This document shows, piece by piece, positions 28,112 to 37,994 of a stretch of DNA of 64,000 nucleotides (positions are counted from its first letter, which is position 1; every line of letters begins with the position of its first letter). The DNA is from an uncultured Lachnospiraceae bacterium (GTDB lineage: Bacteria > Bacillota > Clostridia > Lachnospirales > Lachnospiraceae): contig CAMNSZ010000009.1 of the NCBI GenBank assembly GCA_946557105.1, positions 1 to 64,000 of the forward strand. The letters are read 5' to 3'. Both the position numbers and the translations under genes were made by a program. Below the pieces are notes generated by a model. It was not told the DNA's origin and made no database searches. It saw only the letters and a list, made by a program, of their open reading frames with translations.

Positions 28112-28345
28112 AAAAAAGCCCGTCCTCTATGTGCAGTATTATCATGCACATAGAAGACGAGCCGTATGCCCGTGTTACCACTTCTCTTCATCCGGACCTC
28201 GCGATACGGACCTCTTCAGGTCAAAAACCCTATCCGCTATAACAGGCGGAGCCTGTCGCAGCCTTGCCTCTGGCTAATGCCTCAACGGTTCGGTGCGCTG
28301 CTCGGAAGCCATTTTCCACTTACCTGACTTCATTCCTCTCAGCCT
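28112..28345 (-). promoter_or_regulatory. T-box riboswitch leader of metG
   Basis: On the minus strand the T-box sequence GAAGTGGTAACACGGGC (28168-28184) matches the UGGNACCGCG-type core that pairs with the uncharged tRNA CCA end. It is followed by a strong terminator: GTCTTCTATGTGCA pairs with TGCACATAGAGGAC, then TTTTTT. A K-turn-like GAGAGGAATGAAG with an AUG triplet at the 5' side could hold the methionine specifier. In the usual model, uncharged tRNA-Met stabilises the antiterminator. The stem I boundary is approximate. Confidence 0.82.
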
Positions 28346-28476
28346 ATGGGAACAGCCACAATAAAATTATCATTGTAGCGCATACCCGCCGGAATGCTCT
28401 CTGTAAAGTATTGATAAAGTGTACTCTCTTCGTCATTGCTTTTATCATCTATGCAATAGACTATCATGCGCTCCAT
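28339..28476 (-). CDS. Possible 45-residue ORF upstream of the T-box
   Basis: An ATG at 28476 opens a 45-residue frame (MERMIVYCIDDKSNDEEST ... FIVAVPIG) that ends at the 5' edge of the T-box. The product is protein-like with an acidic middle and no membrane segment. The ribosome binding site is poor, and a TTGACA sits just ahead of the start. It could be a real small gene, a remnant, or chance. I do not recognise it. Confidence 0.3.
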   Translation of the reverse strand: MERMIVYCIDDKSNDEESTLYQYFTESIPAGMRYNDNFIVAVPIG

Positions 28477-28494
28477 GATTCTGTCAATAAAAAT

Positions 28495-29142
28495 TTATTC
28501 CTTGGCGGATAACTTTCTATACTCGCCCTTCCTGTCATAGGAATCCAACAGATAACTATCGTCCGTCAAAATACATTCTACCTCTATATCATCCTTGCGG
28601 TATCTGCTGTGCCTACTCAAATCTTCTTTGGGCTTTTCCTGCTTTGTCTGGAAAGAATTCCTGCCCGAAAACTGCTTTTTTAAACGGTATGCGACATTAT
28701 TGATACGAAGACGCGCCCTCTGCCAGACATTCTCCTGCGGTTTTACAGTATTGTCCAACGGAACAAAATAAGGATTTACAGCCTCGTGACCATGAATGGA
28801 CGTCCTTTCACCGGCCTGCTGCTTCCCAAGCCGGACCATCTCCTGTGAAGTCTTTGACGCAGCTTCCTCTTTACCCTTCACGTCGACGGCTTCAACATTA
28901 CTTCCTCCCCATATTTTCAGCCAAAGACCTTTTCTGACAGAAGAAAGCTTTTGCAGCCATGCCGACAGGGAAAAGCCTCCGGTCTGCATCGTCTGTAAGT
29001 CCGATTTTACCTGCGCCGCTTCATTATCCACAGACAAAGCTTTTAAACCTCCGGAAGGTTTTTTGTCCGCCGTATGACTATGTATGCAATTTGTCACCTG
29101 ATGCGAGGACGGGTTGTGTCCGCCAATTCCATTGAACTGCAT
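28495..29142 (-). CDS. Unrecognised Lachnospiraceae-type protein
   Basis: A 215-residue protein without signal peptide or membrane helices. The N-terminus (MQFNGIGGHNPSSHQV) and middle are rich in Ser, Gln and Lys, and the part around 75-85 is aromatic (GLWLKIWGG). The C-terminal 40 residues look the most conserved (IEVECILTDDSYLLDSYDRK). The start has GAAAGGGAAG. I recall similar endings in related genomes but no function. It lies between the Lpl-type importer and metG. Confidence 0.65.
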   Translation of the reverse strand: MQFNGIGGHNPSSHQVTNCIHSHTADKKPSGGLKALSVDNEAAQVKSDLQTMQTGGFSLSAWLQKLSSVRKGLWLKIWGGSNVEAVDVKGKEEAASKTSQEMVRLGKQQAGERTSIHGHEAVNPYFVPLDNTVKPQENVWQRARLRINNVAYRLKKQFSGRNSFQTKQEKPKEDLSRHSRYRKDDIEVECILTDDSYLLDSYDRKGEYRKLSAKE

Positions 29143-29262
29143 ATGTTCTTCCCTTTCAATAGGATATCCTTTTATGTATTATCGGTATAAATCCTCCCTA
29201 TCTTTATCAAAACAGAAAAACATCCCAAATTATTTCTTCCTGCTTCTATTTAAACAAATAAA

Positions 29263-29294
29263 TTGACGACCGCACCCTAAAGCGCAGCCGCCAA
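29263..29294 (-). terminator. Terminator of the Lpl-type importer operon
   Basis: On the minus strand TTGGCGGCTGCGC pairs with GTGCGGTCGTCAA through 13 pairs including several G-U, then TTTATTTG. It lies 24 bases after the binding-protein stop. Confidence 0.7.
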
Positions 29295-29317
29295 TGTAAA
29301 AATTTTAATCGTATTTA

Positions 29318-30988
29318 TTAGGGAAGCTGGGTAGCATCACCAAATGCAGCGTTCCATTTCTCTTCGCGCTCATCCATGATAGCCTGACCGCCCGATGCCA
29401 GATAATCGGCAACTCCGTCGTCCCATATCTTGTCAAAATCAGCTTCTTTTGCTACAACTGCGTTGTCATATACGATATCTCTCTTAGAGCTTAAGGTATC
29501 GCCTATACCCTCTTCAGCAGCAATAGCGCCTACATTTACATTCTTTCCAACTCTCAAGTCCGTATTGGCAAGATTATGTGCGTTTATTACATCATCAGGA
29601 TCCACACCGGGATAAGCCAGAGCCCTTGACAGGTTGGTAATATTCTCATCTGCAAACTTCAGACCGTTACAGGTAATGGTATAGTCAATGTTCATACCGG
29701 AATTCATGATTGCTTCGCCGGTTGCCGCCTGCGTCGCAATTGCACCATTAGCTTCTACGGTGTGAGTCACACCCTCATCACCAATCTGCAGATACTGGAT
29801 ATGTTCAGGATCGCTAATCCAGTCAAGATACAGCATGGACGCCAAAGGCTCCTTATTGGTGATAGGGAAGAATACCTTACGATCGATAGGACCGGGTACA
29901 AACTTAGTGTAGGTTCCCTTGCTGTCCTCAAAGCAGTCGATTGCAACATATTTTGCATCCTCGCCCACCTGTCTCTTCAGGTTTGCACTGATACTATCCT
30001 CACCGTTACGCCAAGGATAATCCCAGTTATGTGTGAAGGCTCCTACATAACCGGCCTTCATCATGGAATCCTCAGTAGTATCGCCGCTTCCATACAGAGC
30101 AAAGTCATTCCACATAAGTCCCATATTGTACCACTTGTTCAACAATTTAACGGCTTCCTTTGTACCGTTCTGGGTAAGCTTTCTGTCGTCAAAGCCGTTC
30201 ACATAAAACTCCTTGTCAGACATGTCAGGGTCAAGAAAAGACTCAATCAATGTAGCCGCTCTCCAGCCCACATCATAGCTTACAGAGTAAGGAATCATCT
30301 TGGAAGCGTCTGCTCCCAGCAAAAGCTCGGCATTATCCCTAAACGCAATCAGCATCTCTTCAAACTCAGCCTTAGTGGTAGGAGCTTTCATTTCCAACTT
30401 ATCCAACCAGTCCTGACGAACAAAGGTTAAAACACGGTTGCTTACTGCAAGTTTAGCCTCGATAGCCCACAATGTGCCCTTGTCAGGATCCTGATCCCAA
30501 TAAATATTCGACTCGCCAAGCCAATTCCAGAGATTGGGAAGGTCATCCTTGTAGTCCTCCACATACTGGCTCAAATCCAATACGCCGCCCATCTGTGCAT
30601 ATGTCAGAATGGTGGGGTAGCTATAGGTTACACAAACGTCCGGAGCGTCGCTTGCCGCCAACAGGTTATTGATTTCCTCAACCTCTGTCCAACGGGGAAC
30701 TGCTTTGAACTCTACCTCTACATTATGATCTTCCAGCATACCCTTCTTAATATACTCGGTATACATATTGTTGGTAGGGTCGGAACCGCCGTCATTTCCA
30801 CGGTCATAAACCTCCACTACAATCTTTCTGGTCTCGGCAAACTTGCCGTCTACCAGCTCGCTTGCCGACTTTTTGTCCCCCGAACCGGAAGACTTGTCTG
30901 CAGAGCCCTGCGTCTCAGTGCTGCTGCATGCAGTCATGGCAAATACCATGGAGCATGCAAGCAAGATAGACAAAATCTTTTTCTTCAT
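29318..30988 (-). CDS. Extracellular sugar-binding lipoprotein (LplA type)
   Basis: A 556-residue lipoprotein with lipobox MTACS near residue 20 and an acidic/Ser linker. The large binding domain is typical of the LplA/YtcQ group (YTEYIKKGMLEDHNVEVEF; FVRQDWLDKLEMKAPTT; LDWISDPEHIQYLQIG). These bind complex oligosaccharides of plant or host glycans; the ligand is not inferable here. It is the last gene of a three-gene importer with the two permeases upstream, and its own good ribosome binding site suggests high expression. Confidence 0.93.
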   Translation of the reverse strand: MKKKILSILLACSMVFAMTACSSTETQGSADKSSGSGDKKSASELVDGKFAETRKIVVEVYDRGNDGGSDPTNNMYTEYIKKGMLEDHNVEVEFKAVPRWTEVEEINNLLAASDAPDVCVTYSYPTILTYAQMGGVLDLSQYVEDYKDDLPNLWNWLGESNIYWDQDPDKGTLWAIEAKLAVSNRVLTFVRQDWLDKLEMKAPTTKAEFEEMLIAFRDNAELLLGADASKMIPYSVSYDVGWRAATLIESFLDPDMSDKEFYVNGFDDRKLTQNGTKEAVKLLNKWYNMGLMWNDFALYGSGDTTEDSMMKAGYVGAFTHNWDYPWRNGEDSISANLKRQVGEDAKYVAIDCFEDSKGTYTKFVPGPIDRKVFFPITNKEPLASMLYLDWISDPEHIQYLQIGDEGVTHTVEANGAIATQAATGEAIMNSGMNIDYTITCNGLKFADENITNLSRALAYPGVDPDDVINAHNLANTDLRVGKNVNVGAIAAEEGIGDTLSSKRDIVYDNAVVAKEADFDKIWDDGVADYLASGGQAIMDEREEKWNAAFGDATQLP

Positions 30989-31052
30989 GCTTTTTCCTCC
31001 CTTAAATAGTAAATAATTTATGAATAACAGATATTTCTACCTGTATATTCCG

Positions 31053-31946
31053 TTACTCCTTTACCGCTCCCAATGTTACCCCATGGATAAAATATTTCTG
31101 CAGCCATGGATAGATTAACAGAATCGGTATTGTCGAGAACATAACAATCGCCGCTTTTAGCGCCTCCGAGAGCCCCGGAGCGGAAAAGCCCTCCTGCGTA
31201 GCCACCTCTACCTGATTAATATTGTTTAGAATATTGTATAAGAGAAGCTGCAACGGATAATATTTCGTATTCTTCATATACATCAGAGCATCGGAATAAC
31301 CGTTCCAGCGTCCTACTGCATAAAATAACGCAAGCGTTGCAAAAACCGGCTTTGACAGCGGCACATAAATCTTCATCAATATCTGGAAGAACGTGGCTCC
31401 ATCTATTTCCGCCGACTCCCTCAGACTGTCCGGAATACCATAGAAAAAGCTGCGCATGATAATCATGTTATATACGCTCAGACAGCTGGGTATGATCAAT
31501 ACCAACGGATTGTTTAACAAATTCAACGATTTCATCAACAGGTAATTGGGAATGGTACCCGCGTTGAAAAACATAGTGATTGTTATAAATACATTAATGG
31601 CAGAACGTCCTCTTAATTTTTCAAATATAAGAGGATATGCACAGAAGGTAGTCATTAACAGTGAGAATACGGTACACACAAAGGTTAAAATTACCGTCCA
31701 AAAAAACGCCCTCACATACTTCATATCCTTCAAAACCGTAGTATACGCGTCCAAATTGAGTCCCTTCGGCAAAAGATAAATTTCATTTCGTATTAAATAA
31801 TCCGTATGGCTCAACGACTTTGCCAACAGGTTAATCATAGGAACAACGCATATAATACTTAAAATCACACAAATCAATACAAATACCCAATCGCCTATTT
31901 TGGCGGATGTCGATTTAATTTTCATACTTATACCCATGCCTTTCAT
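31053..31946 (-). CDS. ABC transporter permease (LplC/YtcP type)
   Basis: A 297-residue permease with six hydrophobic segments. The EAA loop is LRESAEIDGATFFQILMKIYVP and the end is KYFIHGVTLGAVKE. The start is uncertain among ATGs at 31946, 31937 and 31925; none has a strong site, and I keep the longest. It partners the LplB-type permease 86 bases upstream. Confidence 0.92.
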   Translation of the reverse strand: MKGMGISMKIKSTSAKIGDWVFVLICVILSIICVVPMINLLAKSLSHTDYLIRNEIYLLPKGLNLDAYTTVLKDMKYVRAFFWTVILTFVCTVFSLLMTTFCAYPLIFEKLRGRSAINVFITITMFFNAGTIPNYLLMKSLNLLNNPLVLIIPSCLSVYNMIIMRSFFYGIPDSLRESAEIDGATFFQILMKIYVPLSKPVFATLALFYAVGRWNGYSDALMYMKNTKYYPLQLLLYNILNNINQVEVATQEGFSAPGLSEALKAAIVMFSTIPILLIYPWLQKYFIHGVTLGAVKE

Positions 31947-32032
31947 GCTTGGGCTTTCCCCAGTGGGAATAGGCCCAGATACGTAGCGTTCCGTCTGCCC
32001 GCCATGGCAGACACTCTCGCCTTACCTTTGTC

Positions 32033-32980
32033 CTACCAGATACCGCGCTCTCCAAGCTTTCGTGCCAGCCAGTTTGCAAAAAGCAAAAAGATTACGCCCA
32101 CAACCGATTGGAAAAGGCCTACTGCAGTAGTAAGGGAGAATTGCAGCCCCTTAATACCAACCTTGTAAACATAAGTAGAAATAACCTCCGCAACCCTCAT
32201 GACCAGATTGTTTTGGAATGCAAAAGGACGGTCGAATCCGCTTCCCAAAATATTTCCTAAATTCATGATGAGTAATACTATAATAGTGGGCTTCAGACCT
32301 GGAAGGGTGACATGCCACATCTTCTTAAAGCGTCCGGCGCCGTCTACCGATGCCGCTTCATATAATTCGGGATTAATGCCTGCAATGGCGGCCAAATACA
32401 CAATGGAATTCCAACCAAAGCTCTGCCATACACCCAGCCCTATGTAAGTTCCGACCCAATGGGCAGGCTCATTCAAAAAGGGAATCGTCTCGCCGCCCAT
32501 ATCCCTGATAAGCATATTTATCAAGCCTGCGTCAGGTGCAAACAGCTGCAGCGCCAAGCTATAAACGATAACCCACGAAAGGAAGTGGGGCATATATGCA
32601 ATGGTCTGTACCACTCGTTTAAATCGTTTAAAGCATATTTCATTCAAAATCAGCGCAAAAATAATGGGAGCGGGAAACCCTAAAACCAAATCAAGCAGAT
32701 TCAGACTTAAGGTGTTTCTCAAGGCGTAAAGAAAATCCTTGCTGTTAAATGCCTTGATAAAATACTCAAATCCATAGTTTGCCGCCAACGGAAGCTTCCA
32801 AATGCTTTCCACGATGCTGTATTTTTTAAATGCAATCTGTATGTACAACATCGGAATATACTTAAAAACCAACAAATACGTCAGGGGCAGCAGCAACAAT
32901 GCATACAGCTGCCAATATCTCTTAAAATAAACGCCAAACGGCATTTTCCTCTGTGAAACAGTGGTTTTTTGTTTCTTCAT
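32033..32980 (-). CDS. ABC transporter permease (LplB/YteP type)
   Basis: First gene of the importer, 315 residues, six hydrophobic segments. It has the family motif YMPHFLSWVIVY and an EAA loop at LYEAASVDGAGRFKKMWHVTLP. The ATG at 32980 is five bases after GGAGG. LplB-LplC-binding-protein order without an ATPase is the standard arrangement, with energy from a shared MsmK-type ATPase. Confidence 0.94.
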   Translation of the reverse strand: MKKQKTTVSQRKMPFGVYFKRYWQLYALLLLPLTYLLVFKYIPMLYIQIAFKKYSIVESIWKLPLAANYGFEYFIKAFNSKDFLYALRNTLSLNLLDLVLGFPAPIIFALILNEICFKRFKRVVQTIAYMPHFLSWVIVYSLALQLFAPDAGLINMLIRDMGGETIPFLNEPAHWVGTYIGLGVWQSFGWNSIVYLAAIAGINPELYEAASVDGAGRFKKMWHVTLPGLKPTIIVLLIMNLGNILGSGFDRPFAFQNNLVMRVAEVISTYVYKVGIKGLQFSLTTAVGLFQSVVGVIFLLFANWLARKLGERGIW

Positions 32981-33398
32981 TTTTACCTCCAATCCGAAAC
33001 CTTTACGCCGAGGAGGCGAATGAAAGTTGAACCCGCCCTGTTATCACGTGATTTGTGATAAATACACACAAATTCCAAAATAAGCAGGCCGACATCCGGC
33101 AATTTATTCAACCCTCTCCCTCATACTTCTCGTTTCCCTGTACATGTAAGTGCTTTCATAGTGTTATTATATAAGAAAAGCTATGCAAAACGCTTATCAT
33201 TTTTTGCTTTTTTATTGCTAAATATTGCTACTATGTGTATTTTTTGTGTTTTTTTTGTTTTCAATTTAAAACGAGCATATACAAACGGTCTAAATAGCAA
33301 TTTGTGCATATACAAAAAACTGCCCACCTATCCGTGACGGATAAATGAGCAGCTTTAGTATGTAAAAGCTTTTATATATTCTATTCCAATCGACGCAA
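32981..33398. promoter_or_regulatory. Leader and control region of the Lpl-type operon
   Basis: This 418-base gap has three visible items. TTATCAC(N7)GTGATAA at 33041-33061, with an inner ATCACGTGAT palindrome, looks like an operator. A TATAAT on the minus strand at 33166-33171 lacks a good -35 box, which fits an activated promoter. The phosphoketolase terminator is at 33312-33353 (entered separately). No gene is seen. Confidence 0.5.
33312..33353 (-). terminator. Terminator of phosphoketolase
   Basis: CTGCTCATTTATCCG and CGGATAGGTGGGCAG pair on the minus strand around a 3-base loop, then TTTTTT. It lies about 46 bases after the stop. Confidence 0.8.
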
Positions 33399-35771
33399 TT
33401 ATGCCTCTTTCGGCGTATGCCATACCCAGTCGCGAACCTCGGGCAAATCCTGTCCGTATTCGGAAATATACTGGTCATGCGCTACCAGTGTGTCGCGCAT
33501 TTTCTGTAACAAATACGCACCGCGGTTGCCGAGCTGAGGCAGGTGATTTATAACGTCCATCACGAGATGGAAACGGTCAATCTCATTCTGCACGCGCATA
33601 TCAAAGGGTGTGGTAATCGTACCCTCTTCCTGATAACCATGCACATATAAATTGCGGTTATGACGGTTGTATGTAAGCTCATGTACCAGCGTAGGATAAC
33701 CATGGAAGGCAAAAATGATAGGCTTATCCTTGGTAAACAATGCGTCGTAATCCACATCGGTCAGTCCGTGGGGATGCTTGCTGTGGGGCTCAAGCTTCAT
33801 CATATCAACTACGTTGATGAAACGAATCTTAATCTCGGGAAGGTTGTCCCGCAGGATGGTAACTGCCGCCAACGCCTCTTTGGTAGGCGTGTCGCCGCAG
33901 CACGCCAGTACAACGTCCGGCTCCTCGCCTTGGTCGTTGCTCGCCCAATCCCAGATACCGATACCCTGTGTGCAATGCTTAACAGCCTGCTCCATAGTAA
34001 GCCACTGATGGCTGGGATGCTTGGAAGCCACAATTACATTGACATAATTCTTGCTGCGGATGCAATGGTCAAAGCAGGAAAGCAAACAGTTTGCATCGGG
34101 AGGCAGGTACATACGGACAACATCCGCCTTCTTATTGGAAATATGGTCAAGGAAGCCGGGGTCCTGATGCGTAAAGCCGTTATGATCCTGCTGCCATACA
34201 TTGGAGGTCAATATCAGGTTCAGGGAGGCAATTTTCTGTCTCCAAGGAAGCTCGCTGCAAACCTTTAACCACTTGGCATGCTGCGCGCACATGGAATCCA
34301 CCACGCGGATAAACGCCTCATAGGAAGCAAAGAAGCCATGACGTCCTGTGAGAAGATAACCCTCCAGCCAGCCCTCGCACATATGCTCGCTCAAATAAGA
34401 ATCCATGATTCTGCCGTCGCAGGCAACATCCTCGTCTGCGGGATGGGTGTCTGCATTCCAGTCACGCTTCTCAACCTCAAATACCTTATACATACGGTTG
34501 GACATCGTCTCGTCCGGTCCGAAAATCCGGAAATTCTTGGAATCCTTGTTCAACTTGAAAATATCCCGGATAAATCCGCCAAGCTCAATCATATCCTGCT
34601 TCTCTACGGCGCCGGGCTTCGTCACCTCAACGGCATAATCCTTAAAGTCGGGCAGGCGAAGGTCGCGAAGGAGCTTCCCTCCGTTCGCATGAGGATTTGC
34701 GCTGATTCTTCTGTCACCCTTAGGCGCAATATAGCGCAGTCTCTCAATCAATCTTCCGTCGTCTCCGAACAGTTCTTCAGGATGGTAGCTCATCAGCCAT
34801 TCCTTAAGCAGGTCAAGATGCTCAGGTTTCTCCATGGTAATGGGAACCTGATGCGCGCGGAAGGAGCCCTCTACCTGAAGTCCATCCACAAACTTAGGAC
34901 CGGTCCAGCCCTTGGGCGTACGCAAAACAATCATGGGCCAGAAGGGTCTGGCGGTATTACCGTTTTCTCTCGCATCCTTCTGAATAGCCATAATTTCTTC
35001 AATACACTTATCCACGGTCTCAGCCATCAGCTTGTGCATTGTCATAGGGTCGTCGCCCTCCACAAAATAAGGCTTCCAGCCGCAGCCATGGAAAAAGCTT
35101 TCCACCTCGTCATGTGAAATATGTGAAAATACGGTAGGATTGCTAATCTTATAACCGTTCATATGTAAAATAGGAAGAACCGCACCGTCATTCTTTGCAT
35201 TTAAAAATTTATTGGAGTGCCATGCCGTGGCGAGAGGTCCTGTCTCGGCTTCGCCGTCTCCTACGATAACAGTGGCAATCAAACCGGGGTTGTCAAACGC
35301 AGCGCCGAAGGCATGCGCAATGGAGTAGCCAAGCTCGCCGCCCTCGTTGATGGAGCCGGGAGTCTCGGGCGCCACATGGCTAGAGATACCGCCCGGAAAG
35401 GAGAACTGTTTATTTAATCTCTTAAGCCCCTCAATATCCTGACTGATATTAGGATACACCTCGCTGTAGGTTCCCTCCAGATAAGAGTTAGCCACAAAGA
35501 AATTTCCGCCGTGTCCGGGTCCGGAAATCAAAATCATGTCCAAATCATACTTGTTGATTGCACGGTTCATATGCGCATAAACAAAGTTCTGTCCGGGCAC
35601 CGTTCCCCAGTGTCCTACAATTTTTTTCTTAATCTGATCCTGTGTCAGCGGCTCCTTCAACAAAGGATTGTCCAATAAATACAATTGGGTTGCCGCCAAA
35701 TAGTTTGCCGCACGCCAATATGCATTCAAGTCATCCAAATATTGATCCGTTAAAAATTTATCAACTGACAT
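33399..35771 (-). CDS. xfp: Xylulose-5-phosphate/fructose-6-phosphate phosphoketolase
   Basis: This thiamine-diphosphate enzyme splits xylulose-5-P (and perhaps fructose-6-P) with phosphate into acetyl-P plus a triose or tetrose phosphate. The 790 residues match the family's normal length. Family blocks include [35 protein letters not shown] and [19 protein letters not shown]. The promoter (35817-35845) and GGAGG site are strong, so it is probably highly expressed. Together with araB, araD and rpe in this window it completes a pentose route to acetate. Confidence 0.97.
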   Translation of the reverse strand: MSVDKFLTDQYLDDLNAYWRAANYLAATQLYLLDNPLLKEPLTQDQIKKKIVGHWGTVPGQNFVYAHMNRAINKYDLDMILISGPGHGGNFFVANSYLEGTYSEVYPNISQDIEGLKRLNKQFSFPGGISSHVAPETPGSINEGGELGYSIAHAFGAAFDNPGLIATVIVGDGEAETGPLATAWHSNKFLNAKNDGAVLPILHMNGYKISNPTVFSHISHDEVESFFHGCGWKPYFVEGDDPMTMHKLMAETVDKCIEEIMAIQKDARENGNTARPFWPMIVLRTPKGWTGPKFVDGLQVEGSFRAHQVPITMEKPEHLDLLKEWLMSYHPEELFGDDGRLIERLRYIAPKGDRRISANPHANGGKLLRDLRLPDFKDYAVEVTKPGAVEKQDMIELGGFIRDIFKLNKDSKNFRIFGPDETMSNRMYKVFEVEKRDWNADTHPADEDVACDGRIMDSYLSEHMCEGWLEGYLLTGRHGFFASYEAFIRVVDSMCAQHAKWLKVCSELPWRQKIASLNLILTSNVWQQDHNGFTHQDPGFLDHISNKKADVVRMYLPPDANCLLSCFDHCIRSKNYVNVIVASKHPSHQWLTMEQAVKHCTQGIGIWDWASNDQGEEPDVVLACCGDTPTKEALAAVTILRDNLPEIKIRFINVVDMMKLEPHSKHPHGLTDVDYDALFTKDKPIIFAFHGYPTLVHELTYNRHNRNLYVHGYQEEGTITTPFDMRVQNEIDRFHLVMDVINHLPQLGNRGAYLLQKMRDTLVAHDQYISEYGQDLPEVRDWVWHTPKEA

Positions 35772-35816
35772 ACTACTTTTCCTCCTGTAAAATGATATTC
35801 TTCATTACCGCGTTAT

Positions 35817-35845
35817 ATTATATAGCATGTGTTTCTCAAAAACAA
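35817..35845 (-). promoter_or_regulatory. Promoter of phosphoketolase
   Basis: On the minus strand TTGTTT (35840-35845), 17-base spacer, TATAAT (35817-35822). The start codon follows 46 bases later, behind AGGAGG. Confidence 0.75.
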
Positions 35846-35906
35846 TGTGACTTCTTTTACGAAAAATTTTGTTTTTTGTAGATTTTTATGTTAAAAATCC
35901 TCACAA

Positions 35907-37175
35907 CTACTGCATATCCTTTTCTTCCGTTCGGTACTTTGAATATATAATTCTTTGAGTATGATATAAGCTATGATAGCCTGAAAGCATAAAGCTGACT
36001 CCCACTCCAAGCATAAAATATAGCGCCGCATCCATCCCAAACAGCTCTAACGCAAGTAACAAAGAAGCAATGGGGCTGTTTGTAACTCCACAGAAGACCG
36101 CGATCATCCCCACCGCCGCACACAGCGAAGGCGGCAGCCCCAAAAGTCCGCCTATAAGGCAGCCGAAGGTAGCCCCGACAAAAAAGGAAGGAACAATCTC
36201 ACCGCCCTTGAAGCCCGCCCCCAAGGTAAGCGCCGTAAAGAGAATCTTTAGAACAAACGCTTCCGGTCTCACCTCCCCGGACTCCACGCAATGCTCAATC
36301 ACCTGCATACCCGCTCCCATATAGTCCGTAGAGCGCACAAGCAAAGTGAGCGCGATAATGAGCGCACCTGCCGTAACAATACGAAGATAGCGGTTGGGAA
36401 TCCATTTTTTCCCTTTCTCTGCCGCAACATGGAGCGCCACACAAAACAGCACGCTCACAATGGCGCACAAAATTGCAAGCAGCACCGTTTTGCTCCCGGT
36501 TATCACCGTAAACTCGGGAACCTCAAAAATTACCATAGCCTCGCTTCCAACTCCCAACGCCTTGGAAATTTCCGCAGCAATAAGGGCAGAGAACACACAG
36601 GGCACCAATGCGGAATAATACATGATACCAACGTTTACAACCTCCATGGAAAACACAGCCGCCGCCAAAGGCGTTCCGAACAATGCGGAAAAGCAGGCGC
36701 TCATACCGCACATAATCATTACATGCACATCCGACTTCTTCATGCGAAGCAGACGCCCAAAGCCGTTACCGATGCTTCCTCCTAACTGCAGCGCCGCTCC
36801 CTCTCTTCCCGCCGAACCTCCGAATAAATGAGTCAAAATCGTACTTATAAAAATCAGGGGCGCCATAACAATGGACAGCTCCTCCTCCGAGCGGATAGCG
36901 GAAAGAACACTGTCGGTTCCCTTATCGTTGTCACGATGAGCCAAATGATATAAAAATACAATTATAACGCCCGCAACAGGCAGTCCTACCATAATCCAAG
37001 GCTTGTCCGTCCTAAAATCCGTCACAATATGCATAGCATAAGAAAAGGCAGTGCCAATCAACCCCACCGTGGTTCCGATAACGGTTGATATCACTACCCA
37101 CTTTATAAACTGCCAAAATTGAATTATAAGCTTTTTAAAAAAGTGTATCCAATTTTTTATATTAGATTGTTCCAT
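35907..37175 (-). CDS. CLC-family chloride/fluoride channel or antiporter
   Basis: A 422-residue CLC protein with about ten helices. The gating-glutamate motif is present as GSAGREGAALQLGG, and THLFGGSAGREG strongly recalls the fluoride-exporting CLC-F branch. The chloride filter motif GSGIP is not seen; the matching place reads KGTDSVLSA. CLC-F proteins export fluoride in exchange for protons. No fluoride riboswitch precedes it, so the ion stays uncertain. Its start overlaps the end of rpe by 14 bases, so the two are translated from one transcript. Confidence 0.85.
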   Translation of the reverse strand: MEQSNIKNWIHFFKKLIIQFWQFIKWVVISTVIGTTVGLIGTAFSYAMHIVTDFRTDKPWIMVGLPVAGVIIVFLYHLAHRDNDKGTDSVLSAIRSEEELSIVMAPLIFISTILTHLFGGSAGREGAALQLGGSIGNGFGRLLRMKKSDVHVMIMCGMSACFSALFGTPLAAAVFSMEVVNVGIMYYSALVPCVFSALIAAEISKALGVGSEAMVIFEVPEFTVITGSKTVLLAILCAIVSVLFCVALHVAAEKGKKWIPNRYLRIVTAGALIIALTLLVRSTDYMGAGMQVIEHCVESGEVRPEAFVLKILFTALTLGAGFKGGEIVPSFFVGATFGCLIGGLLGLPPSLCAAVGMIAVFCGVTNSPIASLLLALELFGMDAALYFMLGVGVSFMLSGYHSLYHTQRIIYSKYRTEEKDMQ

Positions 37176-37842
37176 TGTTTACTCCAAGTTCTTGCTGCAT
37201 TTTATCCAAAAAAAGCTTTGCATTGACAGCAATGTCATTTTTAAATATCGCAGAACCGGCTACAATCACATTCGCCCCTGCTTCCAAAACCTGTTCCAGA
37301 TTGTCGATATTTACTCCGCCGTCCACCTCTATATCAAAGCGTAACCCTCTTTTATACATTACATTCCTAAGCTCTTTAACCTTTTCAAGACAGCCGGGAA
37401 TCAATTTCTGTCCGCCGGCGCCCGGCTCCACCGTCATCACCAACACCATATCCACCTTATCCAAATACGGTAAAAGCGCATCTACGGACGTTTCCGGCTT
37501 AATTGTAATGCCTGCCTTCTTACCAAAGCTGCGAATCAGCTCAATTACCTCCGCAGCGTCCTCGGCAGCCTCTAAATGAAAATTAATCATATCGGCTCCC
37601 AAACCGGCAATTGCCTCTATATAGCGCCGGGGCTGCTCTATCATAAGATGCACATCCAAAAACAACTCCGTCTCCTTGCGAATTGACCGGATAATCGGCA
37701 TACCAAAGGAAATGGAAGGTACGAAGCATCCGTCCATAACATCAATATGCAAGTATTGCACTCCTGCCTTTTCTACTTCTCTGACCTGCTCGCCCAGCCT
37801 CCAAAAATCGGCGGCAAGAATCGAAGGCGCTAAAATATTCAT
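37162..37842 (-). CDS. rpe: Ribulose-phosphate 3-epimerase
   Basis: Rpe interconverts ribulose-5-P and xylulose-5-P. The 226-residue TIM barrel shows APSILAADF, LHIDVMDGCFVP, VHLMI, the metal-site region MTVEPGAGGQ and the phosphate-binding VDGGVN and IVAGSAIF. The ATG at 37842 follows GGAGAGG. Most Firmicutes have rpe beside ribosome-linked genes; here it is in a pair with a CLC protein and near phosphoketolase. Confidence 0.95.
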   Translation of the reverse strand: MNILAPSILAADFWRLGEQVREVEKAGVQYLHIDVMDGCFVPSISFGMPIIRSIRKETELFLDVHLMIEQPRRYIEAIAGLGADMINFHLEAAEDAAEVIELIRSFGKKAGITIKPETSVDALLPYLDKVDMVLVMTVEPGAGGQKLIPGCLEKVKELRNVMYKRGLRFDIEVDGGVNIDNLEQVLEAGANVIVAGSAIFKNDIAVNAKLFLDKMQQELGVNNGTI

Positions 37843-37994
37843 TATGTAATCCTCTCCCATACCCTTAACAGTTGATTTATCATAATTATTTTAACAAAAT
37901 TTCTTATAAATAGCAACTATTGAATGGACATAAAAAAGTGTCTTCTACACTTCAAAGATTGCTCCGCATTCTTTCCTTACAAAGACGAATTGTC

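Noticed and set aside
34278..35117. 279-codon open frame on the plus strand inside phosphoketolase
   Set aside because: It is antisense to a fully conserved enzyme and its product resembles nothing; open only because of codon bias.
37176..37994. Fluoride riboswitch before the CLC gene
   Set aside because: The CLC start lies inside rpe and no riboswitch fold is visible before rpe.
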